From Endomicrobium sp. (GTDB lineage: Bacteria > Elusimicrobiota > Endomicrobiia > Endomicrobiales > Endomicrobiaceae), in contig JAISQW010000004.1 in the NCBI GenBank assembly GCA_031273925.1, positions 1-64,000 of the forward strand: a DNA stretch of 64,000 nucleotides. The letters are read 5' to 3'. The notes under the pieces were generated by a model that saw only the letters and a list, made by a program, of their open reading frames with translations, had not been told where the DNA came from and did no database searches. Positions 49,471-59,578 of the stretch are shown here, one piece after another; the first letter of the stretch is position 1; the number at the start of each line of letters is the position of its first letter. The position numbers were made by a program, and so were the translations under genes.

Positions 49471-49821
49471 ATGCGAGTAAAGAATGCTGTATATACAAGA
49501 CAAAGAAAAAAAAGAATATTTAGACTTGCAAAGGGTTACTATGCTTCAAAAAGAAATCGTTGGAGAATGGCTGTACAACAAGTAGAAAAATCACTTGCTT
49601 ATTCTTATTCTGGGAGAAGAGATAAGAAGGCTAACTTTAGAAAGCTCTGGATAGTTCGTTTAAATGCTGCAGTGAGAGAGGAAGGGATATCTTACAATAA
49701 TTTTGTTTCATGTCTAAAAAAAGCTAATATAATAATAAATAGAAAAATGCTTGCAGAAGTGGCAGTTAAGGATGCGTTAGTATTTAAAAATCTTATACAG
49801 ATTATAAAACCTAAACTATAA
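49471..49821 (+). CDS. rplT: 50S ribosomal protein L20
   Basis: RQRKKRIFRLAKGYYASKRNRWRMAVQQVEKSLAYSYSGRRDKKANFRKLWIVRLNAA. Confidence 0.98.
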   Translation: MRVKNAVYTRQRKKRIFRLAKGYYASKRNRWRMAVQQVEKSLAYSYSGRRDKKANFRKLWIVRLNAAVREEGISYNNFVSCLKKANIIINRKMLAEVAVKDALVFKNLIQIIKPKL

Positions 49822-49931
49822 ACATATTTAGTGATATTAGTTTTTGATTATCGTTGTTTAGTTTATAAAGTAATAAAATAACATCAAAAATATGTTAAAT
49901 TTAAAAGTATATTTTTTATGGAGAGAGATTT

Positions 49932-50984
49932 TTGGATATTGTAAATATTAACGAGTTGATAGGTAACATTGAATTATTTGTTAACAAAATTTGTGGTAAA
50001 ATAAAAAAATCTGACATTAAAGAACTTCGTATTTTAAAAACTAAGTGTTTTGGTAAAAATGGAATAATAACTAATTTTTCAAAATCTTTGCCACAGTATA
50101 ATGTAAGTGATAGAAAAAAATTTGGATTACAATTAAATAAGGCAAAAAAAATTCTTGAAGATGCTATAGTAAAAAGAATAGAAAAAAGTAAGAGTGTTTA
50201 TCGTGATAGTGAACCACATCATGAAAAATTAAGTTATTCTAAGGATTTTTGTTTTCCGTTTCCTAAAGGTAGTCTTCATCCTATTATTCAGACTATACAA
50301 GATATAATCGCTATATTTAAATCTCTAGGATTTGCAGTAGTTGATGGCCCTGAATTGGAAACTGATTGGTATAATTTTGAAGCATTGAACATTCCTGAAG
50401 ATCATCCATCAAGAGATGTACAAGATACCTTTTATCTTAATGAAAATGGCATAAAAAAATTACTAAGAACACATACTTCACCTGGACAAATACATATCAT
50501 GGAAAAACAGTTGCCTCCTATTAAAATTATTGTTCCTGGAAGAGTTTATAGAAATGAAACATCGGATGCTTCTCATTCATCTATTTTTTATCAGATTGAA
50601 GGGCTTGAAATTAGTGAAAACATAACTTTTATGGATTTAAAGGCAGTACTTGTAGAATTTATAAATAGATTTTTTATGTCAGAGTTAAATTTGCGTTTTA
50701 GACCGTCATACTTTCAATTCACAGAACCATCTGCAGAAGTTGATATTCAATGTAATTTTTGTAAAGGAAAAGGTTGTAAAATATGTAAAAATTTGGGATG
50801 GATGGAAGTACTAGGTTGTGGAATGGTACATCCTAATGTTTTAAAATCTGTTAATTATGATTTTCAAAAATATATTGGATATGCTTTTGGAATAGGTGTC
50901 GAAAGAATAACAATGTTAAAACATAATATAAATGATATACGTTTGTTTTATGAAAATGATTTACGATTTTTAAAACAGTTTTAA
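49932..50984 (+). CDS. pheS: Phenylalanyl-tRNA synthetase alpha subunit
   Basis: HPIIQTIQDIIAIFKSLGFAVVDGPELETDWYNFEALNIPEDHPSRD; LLRTHTSPGQI. Confidence 0.97.
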   Translation: MDIVNINELIGNIELFVNKICGKIKKSDIKELRILKTKCFGKNGIITNFSKSLPQYNVSDRKKFGLQLNKAKKILEDAIVKRIEKSKSVYRDSEPHHEKLSYSKDFCFPFPKGSLHPIIQTIQDIIAIFKSLGFAVVDGPELETDWYNFEALNIPEDHPSRDVQDTFYLNENGIKKLLRTHTSPGQIHIMEKQLPPIKIIVPGRVYRNETSDASHSSIFYQIEGLEISENITFMDLKAVLVEFINRFFMSELNLRFRPSYFQFTEPSAEVDIQCNFCKGKGCKICKNLGWMEVLGCGMVHPNVLKSVNYDFQKYIGYAFGIGVERITMLKHNINDIRLFYENDLRFLKQF

Positions 50985-51030
50985 AAATCGTAAATTGTAT
51001 ACATTAATATCAAGAAAAATAACATAAAAA

Positions 51031-53394
51031 ATGAAAATATCATACAATTGGATTAGAAAATTTACTAATTTTAGAATAACACCTAATGAACTTTGTAGTT
51101 TACTTATTTCTATAGGATTTGAAACATCTATTGTTTCAAATAAACGTTCTTGGACAAATATAGTTTCAGCAAAAATAATAGATATATCTAAACATCCTAA
51201 TGCAAATAAATTATTTTTATGTAAAGTGACTGATGGTAATAAAGAATATTCTGTAATATGTGGAGCAAAAAATATTGCTATAGGACAAATTGTACCATTT
51301 GCAAAAATAGGTGCTACTTTAAAAGACATTAAAGTAAAAAAAAATAAAATAAGAGGATTAGATTCTAATGGCATAATATGTTCTGCTGAAGAATTAGAGT
51401 TAGAAGTATCATCAAAGGGAATTTTAATTTTAAATACAGATACAAATTTAGGTGAACCTCTAGAAAATATTTTTGATAAAAATGACACAATCTTTGAGAT
51501 AGAAGTAATGACTAATAGAGGTGATTGTTTAAGTCATTTGGGTATAGCTAGAGAAATTAGTGCTAAATTACAAAAAAAAATATTTTTACCTGCATTAAAA
51601 GTATTTAGTGTTCCACGTGTTATTCAGTCATCTATTACTATTGAAGTAAAATCTGATTTGTGTTTACGTTATATAGGAAGCTTTATAACGGATGTTAAAA
51701 TTAAAACATCTCCTAATTGGCTTATGTGTGCTTTACAAAAAAATGGCCTTAAATCAATTAATAATGTAGTTGATATAACTAATTATGTTATGTTAGAATT
51801 AGGGCAACCATTACATGTTTTTGATGCATCTAAACTTTGTTCGAATAAAATTATTATAAGAAATGCTATTGATAACGAAAAAATATTTGCTCTTGATGAT
51901 AAAGAATACATTCTGGATACTGAAATGCTTGTGACATCAGATTTGCAAAAACCAATTGCTATATCAGGAATAATTGGGGGTAAATATTCAAGTGTTGATA
52001 ATAAAACTACAACCGTGTTTATAGAGAGTGGAATTTTTGATGCTAATTCAATAAGAAAAACTTCAAAAAAATTACATCTTTCAACTGATTCTTCATATAG
52101 ATTTGAACGAAAATTGGATTGGAATATGTCTAAATTTGCTATGTTGAGAGCAATAAGTTTAATAATTGATATTGCTGGTGGAAATCTAAAAATATTGAAA
52201 GATATTAAAAATATTAAATATAAGAAAACGCAAATTATTTTAGAAATCGATAAAATATTCAAAGTTTTGGGATATACCATTGAAATAGATGAAATAAAAA
52301 AAATTTTAATTTTTCTCGGTATAGATATACAGTTAAAAGGTAATATTTTTTTTTGTACTGTTCCATCTTGGCGTAATGACATAAAGTTTGATGTAGATTT
52401 AATTGAAGAGATAGTAAGAATAAAAGGTTACGATACTGTACCATATGTAAAAAACAATAAATATTCAACGTATATTGTAAATAATGCATTTATTCCAACA
52501 ATTATTGAAAAATTAAGAATAAAATTGAGCGAGCTTGGATTTAGTGAAGTTTTAAATTATACCTTTGTTGAAATTAGAGATTTAGAAAAATTTGATTTAA
52601 AATATTATTATAAAATTTTAAATCCTGTATCTAAAGAAAATGAAGTTTTAAGACCGTCTTTACTTTTGGGTTTATATAAAAATTTATTACTGAATATTGG
52701 ACATGGATCTGAAACTGTGACTTTATTTGAATATGGCAAAATATTTAATAAATTTGGTGAAAGAAAAGCATTTGCGATGATAATGTATGGTAGAGTATGG
52801 CAAGAGTGGTGTTTTTGGACAGAAAAAAAAATTGATTCTGTGTATGATTTTTACTTTGGTTGTGGTGTAGTAAGAAAAATTTTGCAATTATCAAATAAAT
52901 TTATTATTACTAAAAATTCTTCCATAAAAAAATATTTTCGTTCTGAGCAAACAGCAGCTATTACTTATAATGGTAAGAATGTTGGACAATTTGGTATTTT
53001 AAATCCTTTTATTATTGATAAAATGAAATATGATATATTTTATTTTGAAATTTTAACAAATGAAATTGAAGAAAATTATACTGAGGAAATAGTTTTTTAT
53101 AAAACGTATTCTAAATTTCCTATAGTAAAAAGGGATATTTCGATTGTTGCAGATAAAACTTTGAAATTTGAAAAAATTGAAAGTATATTCAAAAATATTG
53201 TTGATACAAATAATATTTTAAAAACATATTCGCTTTTTTCTATTTATATATTAAATAAAAGTAAGTTATGTTATTCATTCAGACTATCTTATGGTAGTAA
53301 TAGTAAAACATTGACAGATAAAGAAGTTACTGAAGATATGAATATGTTGTTGAAGAAATTAGATAAAGAATTAAAAGTAAAATTAAGAAAATAA
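51031..53394 (+). CDS. pheT: Phenylalanyl-tRNA synthetase beta subunit
   Basis: MKISYNWIRKFTNF; NRGDCLSHLGIAREISA; NNVVDITNYVMLELGQPLHVFDASKL. Confidence 0.96.
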   Translation: MKISYNWIRKFTNFRITPNELCSLLISIGFETSIVSNKRSWTNIVSAKIIDISKHPNANKLFLCKVTDGNKEYSVICGAKNIAIGQIVPFAKIGATLKDIKVKKNKIRGLDSNGIICSAEELELEVSSKGILILNTDTNLGEPLENIFDKNDTIFEIEVMTNRGDCLSHLGIAREISAKLQKKIFLPALKVFSVPRVIQSSITIEVKSDLCLRYIGSFITDVKIKTSPNWLMCALQKNGLKSINNVVDITNYVMLELGQPLHVFDASKLCSNKIIIRNAIDNEKIFALDDKEYILDTEMLVTSDLQKPIAISGIIGGKYSSVDNKTTTVFIESGIFDANSIRKTSKKLHLSTDSSYRFERKLDWNMSKFAMLRAISLIIDIAGGNLKILKDIKNIKYKKTQIILEIDKIFKVLGYTIEIDEIKKILIFLGIDIQLKGNIFFCTVPSWRNDIKFDVDLIEEIVRIKGYDTVPYVKNNKYSTYIVNNAFIPTIIEKLRIKLSELGFSEVLNYTFVEIRDLEKFDLKYYYKILNPVSKENEVLRPSLLLGLYKNLLLNIGHGSETVTLFEYGKIFNKFGERKAFAMIMYGRVWQEWCFWTEKKIDSVYDFYFGCGVVRKILQLSNKFIITKNSSIKKYFRSEQTAAITYNGKNVGQFGILNPFIIDKMKYDIFYFEILTNEIEENYTEEIVFYKTYSKFPIVKRDISIVADKTLKFEKIESIFKNIVDTNNILKTYSLFSIYILNKSKLCYSFRLSYGSNSKTLTDKEVTEDMNMLLKKLDKELKVKLRK

Positions 53395-53447
53395 TTTTTA
53401 TGAATTATATATTTATTATGGATTGTTTTTTTAAAAAAATAAATTAT

Positions 53448-53476
53448 TTGACAATTTTGCATAGAAATTGTAAAAC
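53448..53476 (+). promoter_or_regulatory. Predicted sigma70-type promoter of coiled-coil/zapA operon
   Basis: TTGACA (53448-53453), 17-nt spacer, TAAAAC (53471-53476); ATG at 53483. Confidence 0.45.
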
Positions 53477-53482
53477 GAAAAC

Positions 53483-53716
53483 ATGGGAAATGATGTTGAG
53501 GTTCTTTTTTTAAAAGTTAAAGAGACTATAGTAAAGTTTAGAAAACTTGTAAATGAAAACAATAAGCTGAAACTAGAATTGGAATATTTAAAAAAGGAAA
53601 AGGAAAAAACCAAAAAACAAGTTGCTGAATACTTAATGTTTAAAAAAAATATTGATGAAGTTGTTATGAAAATTGAGAAAATTATAAGAAAAATTGATGC
53701 AACAAAAAGTTTATGA
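53483..53716 (+). CDS. Short coiled-coil protein upstream of zapA (possible cell-division coiled-coil protein)
   Basis: 77 aa, almost wholly predicted coiled coil (NENNKLKLELEYLKKEKEKTKKQV); overlaps zapA ORF. Confidence 0.7.
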   Translation: MGNDVEVLFLKVKETIVKFRKLVNENNKLKLELEYLKKEKEKTKKQVAEYLMFKKNIDEVVMKIEKIIRKIDATKSL

Positions 53717-54009
53717 TTATGAATAAAATCTATGAAAGAGTTATGGGAAGAGATATAGAGTTTAATGTAGAAAACATAGATAGATTAAGTTTTGATGGTG
53801 TTGTGAATTTTGTAAATGAAGAATGGATGGAAGTAAAAAAAGAAAATTCAAGTATTCCTGACACACAAAAAATAGCGGTTTTAACAGCTGTAAAAATAGC
53901 AATGAAATTATTTAAGCTAAAAGATTTGCAGAAAAATAATGTTGATAACTATGAAAAAAAAATAGATGATCTCATAAAACAGTTGGATGATTTATATCAT
54001 ATAAGTTAG
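53713..54009 (+). CDS. zapA: ZapA-like cell division protein
   Basis: VMGRDIEFNVENIDRLSFDGVVNFVNEEWMEVKK...TQKIAVLTAVKIAMKLFKLK matches the ZapA pattern. Confidence 0.8.
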   Translation: MIMNKIYERVMGRDIEFNVENIDRLSFDGVVNFVNEEWMEVKKENSSIPDTQKIAVLTAVKIAMKLFKLKDLQKNNVDNYEKKIDDLIKQLDDLYHIS

Positions 54010-54074
54010 TTATTCATTAATTCTTTTATAGATTTTATTCATATCTTTACAGTATCTTTCCAATTTTTTGTCAT

Positions 54075-54101
54075 ATAAAATACTAATAAGCAGTATTTTA
54101 T
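54075..54101. other. Intergenic perfect hairpin
   Basis: ATAAAATACT - AATAAGC - AGTATTTTAT, 10-bp inverted repeat. Confidence 0.5.
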
Positions 54102-54118
54102 CTGTTATTTTAATAATA

Positions 54119-54139
54119 TATCTTGTAAAAAACAAGGTA
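54119..54139. other. Second intergenic hairpin
   Basis: TATCTTGT - AAAAA - ACAAGGTA, 8 bp with one possible wobble. Confidence 0.4.
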
Positions 54140-54337
54140 AGATTTATATAATTATTAGAGTGTACTAATAGTATTTTTGGTATTAAATAACAAAAAAGTT
54201 CTGTAAAACTGTTTTCAAATAAAGATACTTAAAAAAAATTAAATTTTAAATTAATGATTGAAGTCTTATTTGCATAAAGATTTTATAATGAAACTGTTTG
54301 TTAGATCTTTTTTATTTATAAAAGATAGTAATAAAAA

Positions 54338-54931
54338 ATGTTTATGTACGAATATTCAAAATTTAAAAAAAGTAAAATAAGAGCTAAATTTTTGAGCTTA
54401 AGGAAAAAAATAAGTTTTATCTCTGCTATTGAATCTAGTATTGATATTTTTTTTAAGATCAAGAAACTTTCTTTATATAAGAAAGCAAAAGTGATTATGT
54501 TTTATGTATCTTCCGGTTTTGAAGTCATAACTGATTTTATGATAAAATTATCTATTAAAGAAGGAAAAAATATTGTTGTACCAATTATAGTAAATTCTAC
54601 AAACAAACAAATGTTGTCTATAAAAATAACAAAATTTGAAGATTTATTAAAATCAGTTTATGGCATTAGACAACCAAAAATGGATTTTAATAATATTATA
54701 GAAAAAGATTGTATAGATCTAATTTTTGTACCTGGTGTTGTCTTCGATTTGTTTGGATATAGAATGGGTTACGGTAAAGGTTATTATGATAGATGGCTTA
54801 GGGATATACCAATTTCAAAAACAATAGGGCTTGCTTATAGTTTTCAAATCATAAATAAACTACCTATTGACAAACATGATGTACCAATAGGTATGATAAT
54901 TACTGAAAAAAAAGTTATTATTAGAAAATAA
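54338..54931 (+). CDS. fau: 5-formyltetrahydrofolate cyclo-ligase family protein
   Basis: DLIFVPGVVFDLFGYRMGYGKGYYDRWL; GLAYSFQI; PIDKHDVPIGMIITE. Confidence 0.93.
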   Translation: MFMYEYSKFKKSKIRAKFLSLRKKISFISAIESSIDIFFKIKKLSLYKKAKVIMFYVSSGFEVITDFMIKLSIKEGKNIVVPIIVNSTNKQMLSIKITKFEDLLKSVYGIRQPKMDFNNIIEKDCIDLIFVPGVVFDLFGYRMGYGKGYYDRWLRDIPISKTIGLAYSFQIINKLPIDKHDVPIGMIITEKKVIIRK

Positions 54932-54945
54932 TATGTGTTTATTGT

Positions 54946-54974
54946 TTTACATATAAAATATTTCAGAGTATAAT
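54946..54974 (+). promoter_or_regulatory. Predicted distal promoter P1 upstream of rny
   Basis: TTTACA (54946-54951), 17-nt spacer, TATAAT (54969-54974). Confidence 0.5.
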
Positions 54975-55000
54975 TAATATGAAAATAAAATAGGAAAATC

Positions 55001-55029
55001 TTGTGCATCATCTGTACATCTTGTATAAT
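55001..55029 (+). promoter_or_regulatory. Predicted proximal promoter P2 upstream of rny
   Basis: TTGTGC (55001-55006), 17-nt spacer, TATAAT (55024-55029). Confidence 0.5.
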
Positions 55030-55062
55030 TAGCAATATGTAATATATAAAAAGGGGTACGAT

Positions 55063-56565
55063 GTGATGAAAAATTTAACTGCTATTATAATTGCTTTTGC
55101 TATAGGGTATATTGTACGTTTTATATATGCAAAATTATATAAAAAATCTTTAGAACGGCATTCAGAAAAAATTATAAAAGAAGCAAATTTAATAATTGAT
55201 AATAAAAAAACTGAATTTGAAAACGAAATGAAAGAAAGAAAATTATCTATACAAAATATGGAAAATAGATTAACTCAACGAGGAGATAATTTAGACCGTA
55301 AATTTGAGATTATTGATAAAAGAGATAGAGACCTAATATGTAAAGAAAAAGAATTTTTAATAAGAGAAAAGTCTCTTATGAAAGCACTTGCAGAAATAGA
55401 TAAAATAAAAGAAAATCAAGTAAAACTTCTCGAAAAGATTTCAGAAATGACAAAAGATGAGGCAAAAAAAAGCATAATAAATGAGATAGAAGGAGTAGCG
55501 AAACGAGATGCTGCAATTTTAATACAAAAAATTGAACATGAAACTCGTGAAAATGCCACTAAAAAATCTAAAGAGATTCTTTCTATTGCAATACAACGTG
55601 TAGCTGTGGATCATACTTCAGACATTACTACTTCAACAGTTCAAATTTCAAGTGATGAAATTAAAGGAAGAATCATAGGCAGAGAAGGTAGAAACATAAA
55701 GGCTTTTGAACATTTAACTGGTGTTGATTTAATAATCGATGATACTCCAGAATCTATAACACTTTCAGCTTTTGATGGTGTAAGAAGACAAATAGCAAAA
55801 ATTGCATTAGAAAAATTAGTTAATGATGGTAGGATTCATCCTGCAAGAATAGAAGAAATTATTGAAAAAGTAAAAAAGGATATGGATCAACATCTTAAAG
55901 AAGTCGGTGAACAAGCTGCACTTGATGCTGGAATACTTGGTCTTAATTTTGAAATTATTAAATTATTAGGAAAACTTAAATATAGAACCTCTTATGGCCA
56001 AAATCAATTACAGCATACTTTAGAAGTTTCATGGCTTGCAGGTGCTATAGCTGGTGAATTAGAGCTTGATATAATGTTTTGTAAAAAAGCAGGGTTGTTA
56101 CATGATATAGGTAAAGCTGTTGACCATGAAGTTGAAGGAACTCATCATCAAATTTCTGCTAATGTGGCTAAAAAATATGGTGAATCACCAAAAATGATAA
56201 ATGCAATTTTATCACATCATGAAGGAATAGAAATACCATTGAGTCAAGAAGCTTTTGTTGTAGCAGCAGCAGATGCAATTTCTGCATCAAGACCAGGTGC
56301 TAGAAGAGAATCAATTGAGCATTATATTAAACGTCTTGAGCAACTCGAACGAATTGCAAAAAGTTTTAAAGGTGTTTCTGTTGCTTATGCAATACAGGCT
56401 GGTAGAGAAGTTAGAATACTTGTTGAACCTAATGATATTAACGATGAACATGCTCAAATTTTGGCGCGTAATATAGCAAAAAAAATCGAACATGAACTTG
56501 AATATCCAGGACAAATTAAAATTACTGTGATACGTGAAATACGCGCTCAAAGTATATCTAAATAA
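55063..56565 (+). CDS. rny: Ribonuclease Y (GTG start, or ATG at 55066)
   Basis: N-terminal TM and coiled coil, [33 protein letters not shown] domain [22 protein letters not shown]. Confidence 0.96.
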   Translation: MMKNLTAIIIAFAIGYIVRFIYAKLYKKSLERHSEKIIKEANLIIDNKKTEFENEMKERKLSIQNMENRLTQRGDNLDRKFEIIDKRDRDLICKEKEFLIREKSLMKALAEIDKIKENQVKLLEKISEMTKDEAKKSIINEIEGVAKRDAAILIQKIEHETRENATKKSKEILSIAIQRVAVDHTSDITTSTVQISSDEIKGRIIGREGRNIKAFEHLTGVDLIIDDTPESITLSAFDGVRRQIAKIALEKLVNDGRIHPARIEEIIEKVKKDMDQHLKEVGEQAALDAGILGLNFEIIKLLGKLKYRTSYGQNQLQHTLEVSWLAGAIAGELELDIMFCKKAGLLHDIGKAVDHEVEGTHHQISANVAKKYGESPKMINAILSHHEGIEIPLSQEAFVVAAADAISASRPGARRESIEHYIKRLEQLERIAKSFKGVSVAYAIQAGREVRILVEPNDINDEHAQILARNIAKKIEHELEYPGQIKITVIREIRAQSISK

Positions 56566-56691
56566 TGTTTTAAAGTATCAAATTTGATTTTTTGTTTGTG
56601 ATATGTTTATAAATATGAATAATTACTAAAATTTAATTAGATAAAAAAATAAATCTTTAAAAAAATTAAATCATTATTACAAAGGATTACT

Positions 56692-57573
56692 TTGAAAAAT
56701 TTTCTTAACAAAAAAGTAAATTATATAAATTCAGCACTAAAAGAATTTTTACCAAAAGATAATTCTATTATTTCTAAAGGTATGCGTTATAGTGTATTAG
56801 CAGGCGGGAAAAGACTTCGTCCAATATTTTTAATATTATCAGCAGAGCTTTTTGGTGGTAAATCTCATGATGTACTTCCAGCTGCTTGCGCTATTGAATA
56901 TATACATACATATTCATTAATACATGATGACTTACCAGCTATGGATAATGATGATTGGCGAAGAGGTATTCCTACAAATCACAAAAAATTTGGAGAAGCA
57001 GTAGCTATCTTATGCGGTGATGCTCTTCTTACAGAATCTTTTAGTCTTATACTGAAATCAAAAAGTAGTCCTAAAAATATAAATGAAGCAATAAGAATTC
57101 TTTCTAATTATGCTGGCTATAGAGGCATGATTATGGGACAAGTTAAGGATACATTACTTATAAAAGATTTATATAATAATTCCACAAAAATGTTTTTAAA
57201 ACGTAAATTAAAACTTATACAAATTCAAAAAACATCAGCACTAATAATTGCAAGTTTAAGAATGGGTGCTATTCTTGCAGGCGCTGATAAAAATAGTTTA
57301 CAAATTCTTGAAACTTATGGTACTGATATTGGCATAGCTTTCCAAATTACGGACGATATTTTGGATGTATATGGTAATGAGAATTTTTTTAATGAAAAAA
57401 GTAATGATTTGAAAAACAAAAAACTTACCGCATTATCTTTGTATGGTAAAAAAAATGCTACTAAAAAAGCTTATGAATATATTGAAAAAGCTAAAAAAGC
57501 GATATCCGTGTTTGGTAGTAAATCAAAAATATTTATTAGAATTGCAGAGCATATTATCGATATGACACATTAA
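56692..57573 (+). CDS. ispA: Polyprenyl (farnesyl) diphosphate synthase
   Basis: MRYSVLAGGKRLRPIFLILSAEL; SLIHDDLPAMDNDDWRRGIPTNHKKFGEAVAILCGDALL; QITDDILD. Confidence 0.94.
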   Translation: MKNFLNKKVNYINSALKEFLPKDNSIISKGMRYSVLAGGKRLRPIFLILSAELFGGKSHDVLPAACAIEYIHTYSLIHDDLPAMDNDDWRRGIPTNHKKFGEAVAILCGDALLTESFSLILKSKSSPKNINEAIRILSNYAGYRGMIMGQVKDTLLIKDLYNNSTKMFLKRKLKLIQIQKTSALIIASLRMGAILAGADKNSLQILETYGTDIGIAFQITDDILDVYGNENFFNEKSNDLKNKKLTALSLYGKKNATKKAYEYIEKAKKAISVFGSKSKIFIRIAEHIIDMTH

Positions 57574-57639
57574 AACTTAGTAAAATATTTTAATAATTGT
57601 TTTGAAGAAATACTTATTAACCAATTGTGTAATAAAATA

Positions 57640-59505
57640 ATGAGTTTACTAAATATTATTGATAATCCTGAAGATTTAAAAAAAGTTAAAAAAGAAAAAT
57701 TGGAAATTCTTGCAAAAGAAATAAGAAATGAAATACTAAGTGTAATTTCAAGAAATGGAGGCCATTTATCCTCTAATCTTGGAGTTGTTGATTTAACTAT
57801 TGCAATACATTGGGTATTTAATTGTCCAAATGATAAAATAATTTGGGATGTTGGACATCAATCTTATACTCATAAAATTCTCACTAACAGAAAAAATAAA
57901 TTCAATACGATAAGGACATATGGTGGATTAAGTGGTTTCCCAAAGAGATCAGAATCTGAATATGATGCTTTTAGTACAGGACATTCATCAACATCTATTT
58001 CAGCAGCTTTAGGATTTGCAGTTGCTAGAGACATAGCAAAAAAAAATTTTAAAATAGTTGCTATTATTGGTGATGGTTCTATGACAAACGGACTTGCTTT
58101 CGAAGGATTACAAAATGCAGGACTTTTAAAAAAAGACATATTAGTTATCTTAAACGATAATGAAATGTTTATTTCGCAGAAAATTGGTGCAATTGTGGGA
58201 TATTTTGCAAAACTTTTAACTATAGGAATGGCGAGAAAACTCGAGGAAAAAATTATGAAAACTGTTAGTAGATTTCATAATTTTGGGAAACCATTTAAAA
58301 AATTTATAAGAAGAATGAAAGTTATGCTTTTTCCGGGCATGCTTTTTGAAGAAATGGGTTTTACATATATAGGACCAGTTCAAGGACACAACATATGTAA
58401 TTTGATTACTGTATTAGAAAAATTAAAAGATATGAAAGGTCCAGTGTTATTTCATGTTACTACAAAAAAGGGCAAAGGATATATTCCAGCTGAAATAAAT
58501 CCTACAGAATTTCATTCTGTAGGCAAATTTAACATAAAAACAGGGAAAATTTTTCAACAACATATGATTACATATACAGATATCTTTTCTGATATGTTAG
58601 TAAAATTAGCTTATGTTAATAAAAAAATAATTGCAATAACAGCCGCTATGCCAAATGGTACAGGTTTAGATAAATTTGCAAAAATATTCCCTAATAGATA
58701 TTTTGATGTTGGGATAGCTGAAGGGCACGCTGTAACATTTGCTGCAGCACTTGCTGCACTTGGCATGAAACCTGTATGTGCAATATATTCCACTTTTATG
58801 CAAAGAGCTATTGATAATATTATACATGATGTTGCTTTACAAAAGCTTCCAGTAGTTTTTGCATTAGACAGATCTGGATTGGTAGGTGAAGATGGAGGAA
58901 CACATCATGGAGTTTTTGATTTGTCGTATTTAAATTACATACCACAATTAATTATTATGTGTCCTTCCAATGGCAATGAATTGCAAGACATGCTTAATAC
59001 AGCATTAAGCTTAGATAAACCATGTGTAATAAGGTATCCAAAAGGAACAGTTACTAATACTACGTTAAATAAATTTAGTTCTACATTGCAAATAGGTAAA
59101 GCTGTAATTTTAAAAGATGGCAATGATATTTGTTTCCTAGGAATAGGAAATCATGTAAATACATGTTTAAAAACTGCAGAATTACTTGCAAAACAAAATA
59201 TAAATGCTTCTGTAATAAATATGAGATTTTTAAAACCTATTGATATAAATATTTTAAAAGAAATGATTTCAAAAACTAAGAACTTTATCACAGTTGAAGA
59301 AAATGCTTTGATAGGTGGTTTTGGATTAACAATAAAAGCTATTTTATGTAATTATGATGTTTTTGTTGAGTGTGTTGGTATTCCTGATAAATTTATAGAA
59401 CACGGAAATTTAAATATTTTAAAAAAAAAATGCGGTATCGTAACAGAAGATATAGCTGTTATAGCATTACAAATGCTTAAAAAAAATAAAAAAGGATTTT
59501 GTTAA
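57640..59505 (+). CDS. dxs: 1-deoxy-D-xylulose-5-phosphate synthase (start moved from 57625)
   Basis: IIWDVGHQSYTHKILTNR; AIIGDGSMTNGLAFEGLQNAG; AEGHAVTFAAALAALGMKPV. Confidence 0.96.
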   Translation: MSLLNIIDNPEDLKKVKKEKLEILAKEIRNEILSVISRNGGHLSSNLGVVDLTIAIHWVFNCPNDKIIWDVGHQSYTHKILTNRKNKFNTIRTYGGLSGFPKRSESEYDAFSTGHSSTSISAALGFAVARDIAKKNFKIVAIIGDGSMTNGLAFEGLQNAGLLKKDILVILNDNEMFISQKIGAIVGYFAKLLTIGMARKLEEKIMKTVSRFHNFGKPFKKFIRRMKVMLFPGMLFEEMGFTYIGPVQGHNICNLITVLEKLKDMKGPVLFHVTTKKGKGYIPAEINPTEFHSVGKFNIKTGKIFQQHMITYTDIFSDMLVKLAYVNKKIIAITAAMPNGTGLDKFAKIFPNRYFDVGIAEGHAVTFAAALAALGMKPVCAIYSTFMQRAIDNIIHDVALQKLPVVFALDRSGLVGEDGGTHHGVFDLSYLNYIPQLIIMCPSNGNELQDMLNTALSLDKPCVIRYPKGTVTNTTLNKFSSTLQIGKAVILKDGNDICFLGIGNHVNTCLKTAELLAKQNINASVINMRFLKPIDINILKEMISKTKNFITVEENALIGGFGLTIKAILCNYDVFVECVGIPDKFIEHGNLNILKKKCGIVTEDIAVIALQMLKKNKKGFC

Positions 59506-59578
59506 ATTCTAAATAACTTATTGAAAATTATTTATTTTTTATTTGCTTTAAAAATAGAAAATATGGAAAAGAGGAATA

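Noticed and set aside
54010-54337. Direct assignment of 6S RNA (ssrS) in the zapA-fau interval
   Set aside because: Synteny with gammaproteobacteria is suggestive, but I cannot see the long bulged stem with a central bubble, so I left it as a finding to test.
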